In this document: positions 11,030 to 21,173 of the stretch, one piece after another
Position numbering within the stretch: the first letter of the stretch is position 1
Layout: every line of letters starts with the position of its first letter
Origin: Coniferiporia sulphurascens
Taxonomy: Eukaryota; Basidiomycota; Agaricomycetes; Hymenochaetales; Hymenochaetaceae
NCBI GenBank assembly: GCA_002794785.1
Contig: NBBA01000015.1
Location: 806,001 to 870,000 of the forward strand
Direction: 5' to 3'
DNA: 64,000 nt
Translations under genes and position numbers: made by a program
Notes under the pieces: model-generated
What the model was told of the DNA's origin: nothing
The model's database searches: none
Seen by the model: only the letters and a program-made list of their open reading frames with translations

Positions 11030-12370
11030 GGTTCTAGCGGATCCGTGACGGAGACCACACGGAGACCTTCCTTTATGATCCGTAGCTGTGGTTATCTTGG
11101 CTTTAAAGTGTCGGCCTGGTCGGAACGTTAGTGTGCTTATCGAATCGATAAGTGCTAGAACAAACGGATGTATTGTCACTCACGACGCAATCCTCGCCCT
11201 TGCTTTATACACACTTCGCAGTCTTCATTGTCCTCGTCTCTCTCGCACTGGTGATCATTTATGAGTACCATTGACGAAATCAGGATAGAGAGACATATAA
11301 GTACCTTGCAGTGTTTCCCCTGGCACAATCGACAAACAATGCAACGATTCGACGTTTTTTCGACAGTCCAATCTCTCGATTTGTTGAAACTTTCGTATAT
11401 CTATAAGCTTCGGTAAAGGATGAGTTATGTGATTAGACGTACCTCATGACGACGGTAGGAGAGCTTTGGTGGGTGGATCGTAATGTGTTCTTAGAGTGTA
11501 CTAAGGTAAGTAGCTTCCGTGCAGACGGACGACTAAGGTATATCCATGAGTGCAGATGAGAAACATAGAGACCAGATCGACCATGGCGAGTCTTGAGACT
11601 TCGATCATGCCCCTGTAGAAGGCAGAGGATGGACTGTGGCGTGGTCCTCGTTGCATAAATGCGCTGCACACATTCGTGAGCCCAAATTTGGCAGCCGCCT
11701 GCGTACTTTCCTGATTGCCTGAGGTCCATGACGCTCGTTTGCGATCGTCCCATGGGTTGGTTAGACAACCAGGTTACAGTGGCTTTGAGCATAATTACGC
11801 CGATAGCACCTGAATAAAAGAGACCCGCTGTCTAATCTTCTGATGATAATTGTTGGAGACTGAGGCGCGAGAGTGCTGAGTAGATACATACACATCCAAA
11901 TCCAAAGTTTCTCGATAGTCGTGGTACTATATTCTTGGAGATCGGGTCCGGTCCTTCACGGAGGGACGTCGACATCTTCAAGCATCCGTAAAGCCACCTT
12001 CCCTCCGGATGGACGTAAGCTTCAATGGAGGTCAATCAGGCCTTTCCTTCATTGTGACCCGGCTTTAGCGTTTTTAGGTAGCAGAAGTAAAGTATCTGGA
12101 CTTGCAAAAAAATGAGCAATGACCGTAGGCAAGATGACGGAGGGCTCATAACCACCTATCCACCGAACAGACCATATACCACTCTCATACATAAGGGTTG
12201 ATGAACCTTCTTCGTATAATGCGCCGTGAATTCGGCGCTAGTTATAGAAAACCACAGCAATTTGGTTGGTGGTACCAGTTTATCTTGCGCGAGGACGAGT
12301 ACCAATTGGATATCAACTTCGGGTGGGCTGATTTTTTGTGTATTTTGCACTTGTCTTTGTTATACCCCAG
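11030..12370 (-). repeat. Tandem duplication unit B
   Basis: This is the neighbour of unit A with the same internal order. It includes an open minus-strand stretch at 12156-12350 (ISPPEVDIQLVLVLAQDK) that aligns with 10775-10957 in unit A, and another at 11832-12035 containing EAYVHPEGRWLYGCL. The latter faintly resembles the HPEG motif of a WW-like family common in Agaricomycetes; that assignment is weak. Confidence 0.5.
11190..11360 (-). pseudogene. Zn2Cys6 domain, family copy 2 (frameshifted)
   Basis: The minus strand reads CIVCRLCQGKHCK up to a GTACTT donor at 11304, a 57-nt intron, then CERDEDNEDCEVC from 11247. The first five cysteines are kept. A one-base insertion after the fifth destroys the sixth relative to copy 1. 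Confidence 0.5.
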
Positions 12371-12433
12371 TTTAAGTCTCAAGCGTCGCCCAGCATGAAT
12401 GTTGGACTACCGCATGGAGATTTTCTCTACCCG

Positions 12434-12694
12434 TACCGTCGATATTCAATATCGACGGTATGCCACCGGTGGTATCAAGGGATACTTTAGTCGAGCGGGG
12501 AGAAAGGAAGCAAGAAGTCCGAATAGGTCCGGACTGAGTGAAATGTAATCAGCTAGCGTTTGGTCGTCACTTAAGTACATATATATATATAATGTAGCTG
12601 CTCACCTCGGCCCATGTACCCATCACAATTTATCCCGCCCCCCGCGGTAAACACGTAAATACCACCGATATGCCTTTGTACCGGCGGTACAACC
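12434..12694. repeat. Possible MITE or hairpin pair
   Basis: A perfect palindrome with 13-bp arms (TACCGTCGATATT and its complement, one-base centre) sits at 12434-12460, followed by CCACCGGTGGTAT. A related inverted set, ATACCACCGATAT then GTACCGGCGGTAC, ends at about 12690. The symmetry suggests a small inverted-repeat element, but no target duplication was identified. Confidence 0.3.
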
Positions 12695-12699
12695 CACCA

Positions 12700-13599
12700 C
12701 CGCTCAGCATGGCTAGAGCATCTTTAGATGGGACGTGACGTCCAAAGAGTCCAAAAAGTTGAAGAGTGAAGATGATCATCGACAAGCGTTGAAGCCTTCG
12801 CAGGTTGGAAATGCCAGTTAAACGTCGCTGGATTTCAGTGGGACGTCCCATGCTTCCTTGGTTTACATCCGCAGTTTCATCGACAGCATAGCTTAAAGAT
12901 CTACCTCGGGGCCATGAGTTATGTACATCGATTGCAAGAGGTGGATTGGACTTACTCTCTCAGGGGTCCGCACCAGTATAGTACGCAAGCCGCTTTCCTA
13001 CGAGTCTGCATGGTAATTCAAGCACCACTTAGCATCTACAACTCTAGAAAAAATGGAAAGCATCGACTTCTTAGCGATTGTCATTGATGAAGATGGGGTC
13101 ATCGCGTCAGCAGGGGCAGGCATCCTTGGAGTCGATCAGGACGACACGCAACGGAAACAGTCCATACGCATGTATCATATTGCATAGGATGGTTATTCAT
13201 TCTGCGTCCTACGGAGTACGGCAGCCGCCATCCACCCACTTAGCTTGGGAGATGAGCTAGCGTTTCGATGTGTCGGGACTTACCCTCAATGTTTTCAGAC
13301 AGGTAACTTGGATGCGGCGAGTGGGGAAGAAAGCTCAGGATTCCGCGGGAGGATCCGAGGGGCCTCGCACCGTAATCCTCGGAGAGACAGGACCCTGGTG
13401 GAATGGAAGAGCCTAGTTGACTCAGGGTCCAGGTTGCTCAGTGTCAATCTGGTACCGGCGACGGGAAAAATCACCGGTCATTGGAAGCCCGGAGCTAGAT
13501 AGGCTAATTCTCGCAGTTCAGTGAGAAATATTTTAAAATAAAAATACATCTACGTTCAGTTATATTCTGGCTATCTCTGTACAAATTCTGGGAGGAAAC
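12700..13599. other. No recognisable gene
   Basis: An open frame at 13245-13502 (plus) has no recognisable motif. It is followed by an A-rich stretch near 13530, and its content could be an old repeat end. Confidence 0.3.
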
Positions 13600-13915
13600 T
13601 GAGTACATTTGAGAGATTCCCGATACCTTTAGGTAGAGGGTTCTATACCCACAAAAATATGGACCCTTGTCGCATTAGCGGCCGCAGTTCATCCGTTCAA
13701 GCCGGTTCCGGCATCATCTTTAGTTTCCTTCTTGGTTCTCTTACATACTCATTCCTTCCTCTTCTACATTCTTTGTAATTTTATTTGTCATTCTTAATTA
13801 CTCTTCGTTCCTGTTTTAGTGCTTCACGTGCTCTTGTCCTTCCTTTTCCGTTCTTCCTTACTCATCTCTTTTTATTCCTACCTTTGCTCTTACCTAACGC
13901 TCTTCACGTTTCCTC
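13600..13915. repeat. Interspersed repeat, uninterrupted copy
   Basis: It matches, in reverse complement, the segments 20485-20726, 21145-21173 and 21841-21880. At 13644-13645 it carries the single TA dinucleotide that is occupied by the 667-bp element in the other copy. It also lacks the LINE-like insert found between 20727 and 21144. Strand composition is strongly pyrimidine-rich. Confidence 0.7.
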
Positions 13916-14222
13916 TTCTTTCTTTTCTTTTCTTTTCTTTTCCAGTTCCTGTGTACATCATATTTCCTTCCTGCATGGCGAGGGAAACGCCATTGGCGCC
14001 ATCGAAATGATGTATCTTCTACAAGATTTTCTAGTCTACTTTCCCATTCTTAATTCTGCACTTGTGACTGGTCCAAGGCTCTTCTAAACGTTTCCTCAGG
14101 AAGTGCTACAAGCGTCCGTTTGTTGCCGCGACTTTTCCATGCGCAAGACAATGATGGCCTCTCATCATAGCTGAGGATAAGCAGTGTCAAGCATATGATT
14201 TGGAGGAAGTCAGAGGGCTTAC

Positions 14223-14667
14223 AATATCTCCGTGGCCCTCATGATCCATGGCGGGAACCCGAGCTTCCTTCCTGTCTCGATCGACGGAACTTTCAGCTCT
14301 CTTCACAGCACGTTCCAACCTCTGCACTTCCTCTTCCCGTTCTTCTCGTTGATCCCTCGGCGAAGAACACAGCATAGTTCTAGCACGCTTGAGAGTTTCT
14401 TTCAACGCACTGAGCTCCGTTCTGTGCATATCCACGAGAAAGGGGTAATGCTTTTGAAATGCCTCAGAAGATGTCGCTCCGCCGAGTGACGAAAACCGTG
14501 GATCCCGATAATTCTGTGACATGAAGCTATGAGTGAAGTGACCCTTCAAGCCACGATTTCATCGCTACGCATCACTTTCTTCATTTCCACCACCGGTCTT
14601 TTTCGCGTCACAGGCCGCTTCGAAGACATTTCAACTGGGCTAGTAACAGATCCGTCTGACCATCAGC
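14223..14667 (-). pseudogene. RRP36: Rrp36-like rRNA-processing protein, partial
   Basis: Minus-strand exons 14576-14667 and 14223-14513 are joined by a clean 62-nt intron (GTGATG...CACAG). They read DGSVTSPVEMSSKRPVTRKR, then NYRDPRFSSLGG, a FQKHYPFL segment, and a Lys/Arg/Glu-rich coiled-coil helix (SPRDQREEREEEVQRLERAV). SSKRPVTR, DPRF and the charged helix are hallmarks of Rrp36, a nucleolar factor for early 18S rRNA processing. The N-terminal half is missing (a stop lies just upstream). After GTAAGC at 14222 no convincing C-terminal exon follows; the usual GEWFMK region is not found. The retained intron means this came from genomic DNA, not an mRNA copy. Confidence 0.65.
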
Positions 14668-14812
14668 TTATGATTCATGGTTTGCATAACTACTTGAACA
14701 CTTATGCATGCTTGTGTGCCTGCTTTTCAGGTTTAGTGGAGCTCTGCGCATGAGTCTACCCAATATTAAATAAATCTCTACAGACCAGCCACGGATGTGC
14801 TTGACATACATA

Positions 14813-15114
14813 GTATAATGGCACCTTTGAACTGTCCTAAGGTCTCGAATGGCCTAATGAAATCCAGTATCGGGTGTTGCCAGCGTAGCTGGCCCTATAA
14901 TTATATATAGCTGAAAAGGAAAATCTAGTGAAATTGAGCCTGCACCACTCAATGGGACAGGCTGTTCCCACGAGGTTTCAAAATGTGTGATTAACACAAA
15001 TGGAAGGAAATGTTAAGCGATGCTAAATTTACATAAGTATAGGGCCGGCTACGCTGGCAAGACCCGATACCGGATTTCGTTAGGCCCTTAGACGGTTTGG
15101 ACACGCTATTATAG
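14813..15114. mobile_element. Fold-back MITE, about 300 bp
   Basis: The ends are imperfect inverted repeats of 50-60 bp. GGCCTAATGAAATCC, GTATCGGGTGTTGCCAGCG and TAGCTGGCCCTATA on the left match TATAGGGCCGGCTACGCTGG, CAAGACCCGATAC and GGATTTCGTTAGGCCC on the right, read on opposite strands. The outermost bases are TATAATGGC and GCTATTATA, suggesting a TA target. No coding capacity. Confidence 0.7.
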
Positions 15115-15187
15115 GTTTGTTACTATTACGAATTAATGCGCAGAAATAAAAATATTGTGAGCTTCCGAAGATTTTCAAGCCGAATGG

Positions 15188-15382
15188 GTGGAAGGAAAGG
15201 GTTTTTACCCTGTGCCTCTGAACCTGAAGCTTGTTGAGTGGCGCTTGCTAGAGCTATCCGAATTTGGTGATGAATGGATAGAAAAAATTCACGACATAGA
15301 CATGTACATGTACAAGCCAGCAGCCAAGCCTGAAATGAAAGTGTGCAAGACGTCGTCCAACTCCGTTGACCTCAGCACTTAA
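15188..15382 (+). CDS. Unrecognised protein fragment
   Basis: A 64-codon open frame (VEGKGFYPVPLNLKLVEW...) looks protein-like and has a Lys/Pro-rich tail, but no family is recognised. It starts just after the MITE and the frame stays open a few codons upstream of the first Met, so it may be the 3' end of a gene disrupted there. Confidence 0.25.
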   Translation: MEGKGFYPVPLNLKLVEWRLLELSEFGDEWIEKIHDIDMYMYKPAAKPEMKVCKTSSNSVDLST

Positions 15383-16430
15383 TAACTTTTTATTCATGGT
15401 GCATCCAATTAGTTATCTGCATTGATAGTATTCAAAACAAAGAAAGGCAAAGTACGACTGTACAAGGCCAAGCAGAAATACATGCATATCCATCCCACAA
15501 TGTTTGTTGGAAAAAGATGACATCAGTAATAGAATAGAAAAATCTGGGCGAGTGAGTGGAAGAAAGTCTGCATAAAATAAAATGAAAATGAACAAGGTAA
15601 AGTAACAGGAAAGACGCCTATCCACAATGCGAAATAAATAAGACACGAAAGCTTAAAAAAGGAGTGATCACCTATATGGACTAAAAGAAGTCCTCATCCT
15701 CTGTCCATGCTGACCTTCATTTGTCTTCCTCCTCCTTCTGGATAGCGACGTTTCTGGATGCGGGGCCAGATCTCCCTGATGGTAGTTGCGTACAACTCAT
15801 CGTTGGGTCGATCTTCGAGAGACCATTAAACACTCCATCATTAATTAATGCCCATGCTCCGCCGCCGCTTCATGCCCATGCTATTTGCTGTGTTCATTTT
15901 TTTTTCACATTGGCGTCAGGAGTGAGAAGCCGAGAGAGGCCCGACGTAGTCCTTTGTTCGGCACACTGCCTTTGACCCGAGAGTGTCCTGCTCTAGAACG
16001 CGCCCCAGTGCACCCCTTGCCAGACTTTTTTTTCCCATTCCGATTGCTCCCCCGAGGCGCAGGAGAGAGGGTCAGGGGGAGTCGTAGAACTGCTTTGAGG
16101 AAGAGGCGTTCATCGGGATCTGTCCAAGCCCACCCGCAAAGGCGGGAAAATCACCGCGTTTGTCTGTCCAGGCGAATCATCACCGAAGTTTATCCATTGG
16201 CGCCCAGAGAAGACATTGCGAACCATTGTTGTTTGGTCCACATCGGACGAGATTGCAAGCATGTCCACGGGAAATTGAAAGTGCCTCAACCGCCAAGCAG
16301 GTGGTTCAGTTCCCCACACGTTTTTGTAACTGAAACGACTGATTGATAATGTGAAACTTGAAGAAAAGCGGGTGGATCGGGTGGACGACCGTGCAACTGG
16401 TAGGATGCAAGGTGTTAGTAAATTGATGAA
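15383..16430. other. No convincing gene
   Basis: Several overlapping open frames exist, including a plus-strand one at 15885-16346, but none shows a family motif or splice logic. Confidence 0.3.
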
Positions 16431-16438
16431 AATCATGA

Positions 16439-17095
16439 TTGCCGGATCAACGGATTAGCAAGATCGACATGGCAAGACCCGTAACTCTAATTGATACCAG
16501 GAACCTATGCCAACACTGTAAAGATGCAGATCAAGTAGCATGGAAAGCATTTAACATTGCATGTGCAACAGTAGGACAGAATGCAGGATATGACAACTGT
16601 CAGATCACATTTGATCATACTACAAGGGAACAACAAGTGGCGGAAAGGCTAGAAGTAATAATCAAACATAGAGCAACTATGTTCTCATATCAATTGAATA
16701 GATATGTAATCAGCGCTTACACAAGAACCAAGATTTATAATCAGCCACATAATGAATTATGTTATCAAAGGGTGGTTATTACATCGACTGATTATGCAGA
16801 AGCGGCACACCAAATAGTTCATACTATCAATAAACAATTATGGGAACAACTATTTGCATACAAGGCCAACTTCATAGCCAAAGGACACACAACAGTAGAT
16901 CGAAAGGAACCCAATCAAAGACAGGAGTTAGTACCAATAGATAAGGAGATCATAATATGATGGTTCAATGATGAACCATCATATAGAGTCACACCCGGGT
17001 ATAGCAGGATAATGAATATAAACACTATAGGGCCTGAAGAGCTCTTTATGCCAGTAGACGATAGAACACCAGAACTGTTAGGAATTGATGAATAA
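16439..17095 (+). pseudogene. Twin unknown ORF A (element-encoded?)
   Basis: An open frame of about 218 codons is broken by a single TGA at 16958-16960 and closes with TAA at 17093-17095. It contains NLCQHC followed by a WKAFN...AGYDNCQITFDH segment and ends with a PVDDRTPELLGID tail. ORF B, just downstream, has the same landmarks (RLCHRC, WEAFN, AGYTNCQ, DDRTP). The codon usage is AT-rich like the surrounding transposons. No known family is recognised; an accessory protein of a mobile element is a guess. Confidence 0.4.
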
Positions 17096-17180
17096 GCTTG
17101 CTTACAAGCTTAGACAATGACACCAGTGACTACCAATACAGGAAGGGACTCCCACGGAGACTATCCAACGATCATTCAAC

Positions 17181-18413
17181 ATGGGGACGGAACTAACTAG
17201 AAAACCAGGACTTCTTGGGAACATCAGGCCAATCATGATGCTCAAGTGACCACTAAAGACTCTTGACCCGTCAAGACTCTGCCACCGATGCTGGACCGCA
17301 TACAATCAATCATGGGAAGCATTTAACACGGTAATAACCGAATGCTTTTACATGGCAGGGTACACGAACTGCCAGGTGTTACAATTTTCCTTTACCTTCC
17401 TTTAAATGCGCTGACTCACTTCCTCTTCGTCACCATCAGTCAGCGCAACTCCCCCATTTCTCTGCCTTACTCATCCTTATTCGCCTTACACCATAAGACA
17501 CCATGATGACGCCTTATTGCACCATCATGATGTGCTTTGCTTACTGACCACCATACTTGTATTACCAAGGTATTCCTTGAGTTTCCATGACCTTCCACAA
17601 GTCTGGTAAACACACCTAACCAAGTCGCTACAGTAGCAAACACATAGAGTAGCATATAAGCATGTAACTTCAGTAGCACAAGCCCTAAGCTTGTGCTCTT
17701 TGTTCATACAAGCCCATTACCTGCTACCACCAGTCTACTGTGTGCCTCTGGGCCAATAGTCGCCTCGTCATAACCCGACTCGCTATAGAAGTCCATCACG
17801 TTCTCATCGCCGATCAGGAAGCCCCATCGACGATCCTCCCTCGACTTACGACATCTAGGAAGCCCCGTTGCCGTACCATCAGTTCCGACGATCAGGAAAC
17901 CCCGACGTCGATCACCATGTAACCATTTGAGCTTAACACCAGGTAACTACAGATCACGCTGTAGACCCTATAGGCAATGGCATGGAGGTCAGGGTAATGC
18001 ACACAATACAAATGTACATCTTCAATGTACAGGAGTTTTTGCACAACATCCATGTCCAGATGATAGTGAACCCGCACATACATGACAAGGAATGTGACCT
18101 ACGAGTGGTCTCAGGATCCTTCCCATACAGGATGTTGCAGGATAACACATTCCTAGCTAACGCTCACCGATTATGCACAAAGGTAATCACCCTCTTCGAG
18201 AATCTATCGGCAAAGGGATCGATGACCGCCGATCAACAGATCGGCAATGTTAGTCTTTACATGATAACACTATGGTTATCAAATGGATCACCCCCGGCAC
18301 CACCTCCAGGATACACACGACATATCGCTAGGATAAACCACATTAACGAACTGCCGGACAATGTGATCGACGACAGGACACCAACTGAAAGGTACCCGCC
18401 TATGGACCTTTAG
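17181..18413 (+). pseudogene. Twin unknown ORF B, interrupted by solo LTR S3
   Basis: The frame starts at the ATG at 17181, meets a TGA at 17247-17249, and is split after the NCQ codons by the LTR at 17377-17938. It resumes in the same frame (VTTDHAVDPIG...) and ends at TAG 18411-18413. It is a diverged tandem paralog of ORF A: landmark motifs and their order are kept while most residues differ. No membrane segment or signal peptide is visible; function unknown. Confidence 0.4.
17377..17938 (-). mobile_element. Solo LTR S3 (562 bp)
   Basis: Starts TGTTACAATT and ends GAGCTTAACA, flanked by CCAGG at 17372-17376 and 17939-17943. Removing it and one CCAGG restores the reading frame of ORF B across the site. 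Confidence 0.9.
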
Positions 18414-18622
18414 CCGATATTGCATTACGCAATTAAGCCACACTCGGCAGGAACCGAAGCGCTTACCGAAGCCAGCCACAAACTCTAAATGGCAAAGTGT
18501 CCAATACGACAAGACAACATGAAGGAACCAGTACAGGAGGCCAACAAGACAAGTTAATGACTTACCAATCATCAAGCTGTTAGGCAGCATCTCAACAAGA
18601 AGCCACTGGCACATAAGACTAC

Positions 18623-19179
18623 TGTTAAGCTCAACGGTTACGCGGTGATCAATGTCGGGGCTTCCTGATCGTCGGAACTGATGGTATGGCAACGGGGCTT
18701 CCTAGATGTTGTAAGTTGAAGATGATTGTCGGTGGGGCTTCCTGATTGATGATATGGACATGAGATGCTTCTTAGCGGAGTCGGGTTACAACGAAGCGAC
18801 TAATGGCCAAGTGGCACACAGTAGACTGGTGGTAGCAGATAATGGGCTTGTATGAACAAAGAGCACAAGCTTAGGGCTTGTGCTACCGAAGTTACATGCT
18901 TATATGCTACTCTATGTGTTTGCTACTGTAGCAACTTGGTTAGGTGTGTTTACCAGCCTATAGAAGGTCATGGAAACTCAAGGAACGCCTTGGTAATACA
19001 AGTACAGTGATCAGTAAGCAAAGCACATCATGATGGTGCAATAAGGCATCATCATGGCGTCTTATGGCGCAAGGCGAATAAGGATGAGTAAGACAGAGAA
19101 ATGGGGGAGTTGCGCTGACTGATGATGACAAAGGGGAAGTGAGTCAGCGCAATAGGAAAAGTAAAGGAAAATTGTAACA
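18623..19179 (+). mobile_element. Solo LTR S4 (557 bp)
   Basis: Starts TGTTAAGCTC and ends AATTGTAACA, flanked by ACTAC at 18618-18622 and 19180-19184. It has the same repeated GGGGCTTCCT motifs as S2. It lies about 210 bp past ORF B. Confidence 0.9.
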
Positions 19180-19257
19180 ACTACAGGGTAGTGTGCAGAA
19201 CAGTGGGGCGACATGCACAGCCTAAGCATCATGGTGAAGTCATTATGATACCATATG

Positions 19258-19715
19258 ATGTCCCTATGAGCTCAGTGGAGCCTAGTGGAGCATAGTGGAG
19301 CACATGACGCACAGTGGAGCTCAGTGGAGCACCAACGGCCAATCGTAGATAGTTATTTCTCATATGATCCTCTAATGAGGTCATTTGCACTGGTACGCAG
19401 CTCCAAGTCAGTGGAGCCTATGACGACACTGTGAGGCGTCATAGCTCCAACTGCAGAGCCTTGTGGAGTGTCCGCTTTCAAGCGGAGCTTCTTCTTCATG
19501 TATATAAGGAGGGCCTAGACCAGCCTAGACCCCCAGTTTAATTCACCTTCTCAATTCTCTCAGACTTCTCCTGAGCAAAGTACCAACATCTACCGACTTA
19601 TTCTTGACTCAATCACACGCCTCAACTCTATCTCGACTACTTGTTCCATCAGCTAACCATGGTTACCCTTGGTCCTAACAAGAACGAACCCCTTTCAATG
19701 CAGCAATGGAAATGA
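19258..19715 (+). promoter_or_regulatory. LTR-like promoter with AGTGGAGC repeats and short leader ORF
   Basis: Between 19266 and 19334 the motif AGTGGAGC or a close variant recurs at least five times. A TATA box (TATATAAGG) lies at 19500-19510, then a CT-rich leader beginning CAGTTTAATTCA. An ATG at 19659 opens an 18-codon frame (MVTLGPNKNEPLSMQQWK) closed by TGA at 19713-19715. This resembles U3-R-U5 plus the gag start of an otherwise missing LTR element. No LTR boundaries could be fixed. Confidence 0.4.
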
Positions 19716-19808
19716 CTCAATATTAGTCTATGGTAATAAGTAACAAGCCACAACAAGATAAGATTAAGAAGGCTAGCATAATTGCTGAGCTGCACCAGTA
19801 TATCTAAG

Positions 19809-20371
19809 TGTTCGGCTAAAATTAGCCGATGGGAGCATGGCGATCAATTAGAAGACGCAATTGATGAGAGCCAAGTATAGTGCATCGCACAGCAGAACCG
19901 ATTAGGAAATAAGGAGAAGCATCATAGGTATAGTAGTATCCAAGAATGGTTAACTTAGGTATTACACTGTATGACTCGATGGAAACTCAGGGAAGGTTCT
20001 GGCATAAGATAAAGATAGCACAGTAGGCTGTAGAACATACCGGAATATGTAACTGACTCATAAGAAAGCTAAGAATAGTAAATAGCATGTACAGGATTGT
20101 ACCGGAATATTCTTATGACTTATAAATCAAGAGTAGTATGTTGTAGTAGCTACCAGAACATAGTAAATAGGCTACAACATGTAGGGTATAAAAGCCCAAT
20201 GTAAAATTGTGGTAAAAAGCAGTTTAATTCATCTCTTGTCTCTTACCACCATCATCAGCTCTAACACTCTAGCAAAGTAAAGGGTATCAAGCCTGCCCTA
20301 AACTAACTAGTAACATTGTGTGAATCTGTTATCACTTGTTTCTAACCCTTAATCAGGGAGCAAATCTAACA
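19809..20371 (+). repeat. Possible solo LTR of a third family
   Basis: It starts TGTTCGGCTAAAATTAGCCG, a start style common in fungal Ty3-type LTRs, and a TCTAACA end lies at 20371. A TATA box (GGGTATAAAAGCCC) sits near 20185, followed by the same CAGTTTAATTCA leader as at 19535. Flanking target duplications do not match, so the limits are tentative. Confidence 0.35.
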
Positions 20372-20726
20372 CAAGGGATATGCTTACTAGATTGGTTGCA
20401 GCAGTATCTTTGCGGATGGATGCAGCAGGTTAAGCTGGAACATCACAATGGCAGTGACTTTGTCAGACATGTAAAGAGTGAGGGGGATACGTGAAAAGCA
20501 TGAGGTAAGAGCACAGGTAAGAATAAAAAGAAATGAGTAAGGAAGAACAGAAAAGGAAGGACAAGAGCACGTGAAGCACTGAAACAGGAAGGAAGAGTAT
20601 GTAAGAATGACAAACAAAATTACAAAGAATGTAGAAAAGGAAGGAATGAGTACATAAGAGAGCCAAGAAGGAAAATAAAGATGATGCCGGAGCTGGCTTG
20701 AACAGATGAACAGCGGCTGCTAACGC

Positions 20727-21144
20727 TGATACACTCATGCCAGTAACCCTCTCCCCATTTCGTTTTCACCTTCGCCTTCATCCGCTCCCCCCCCCTCTCT
20801 ACCTCTTTACCCCTTCCTCTTTTCCTTTCCACTGCGCTTCTCCACTGATGGGATTCATCCCCTTAAAAAACCCAACCACAAACACGCCGCTCACACTTCC
20901 CCCCCCATGTTCTACCAACACTCCCCTTTTCTCTCTCTCAACGCATTCTTTCTTCTTACATCACCCACCCTGTATGTCTTTACCCCATTCCAATCCCTTT
21001 CACTTGACATATCATTATTCTCATTATTAAATTGGCATCGTCATTATTACATTGTGTACAGTAGGGTAGCAGCTGCATAGGCCATAAACGGCCTGAAAAG
21101 CTGCTATAAAAATGGAACCAATCAATCAATCAATCAATCAAACG
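20727..21144 (+). mobile_element. 5'-truncated LINE-like 3' end with (AATC)n tail
   Basis: The insert is absent from the 13.6-kb copy. Its last 90 bases hold a GCATAGGCCATAAACGGCC hairpin, GCTGCTATAAAAATGG, and then five AATC units. Short hairpin plus simple-repeat tail is how fungal Tad-type LINEs end. A short AACG flanks both sides and may be the target duplication. No reverse transcriptase codons were seen. Confidence 0.45.
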
Positions 21145-21173
21145 TGACAAGGGTCCACATTTTTGTGGGTATA

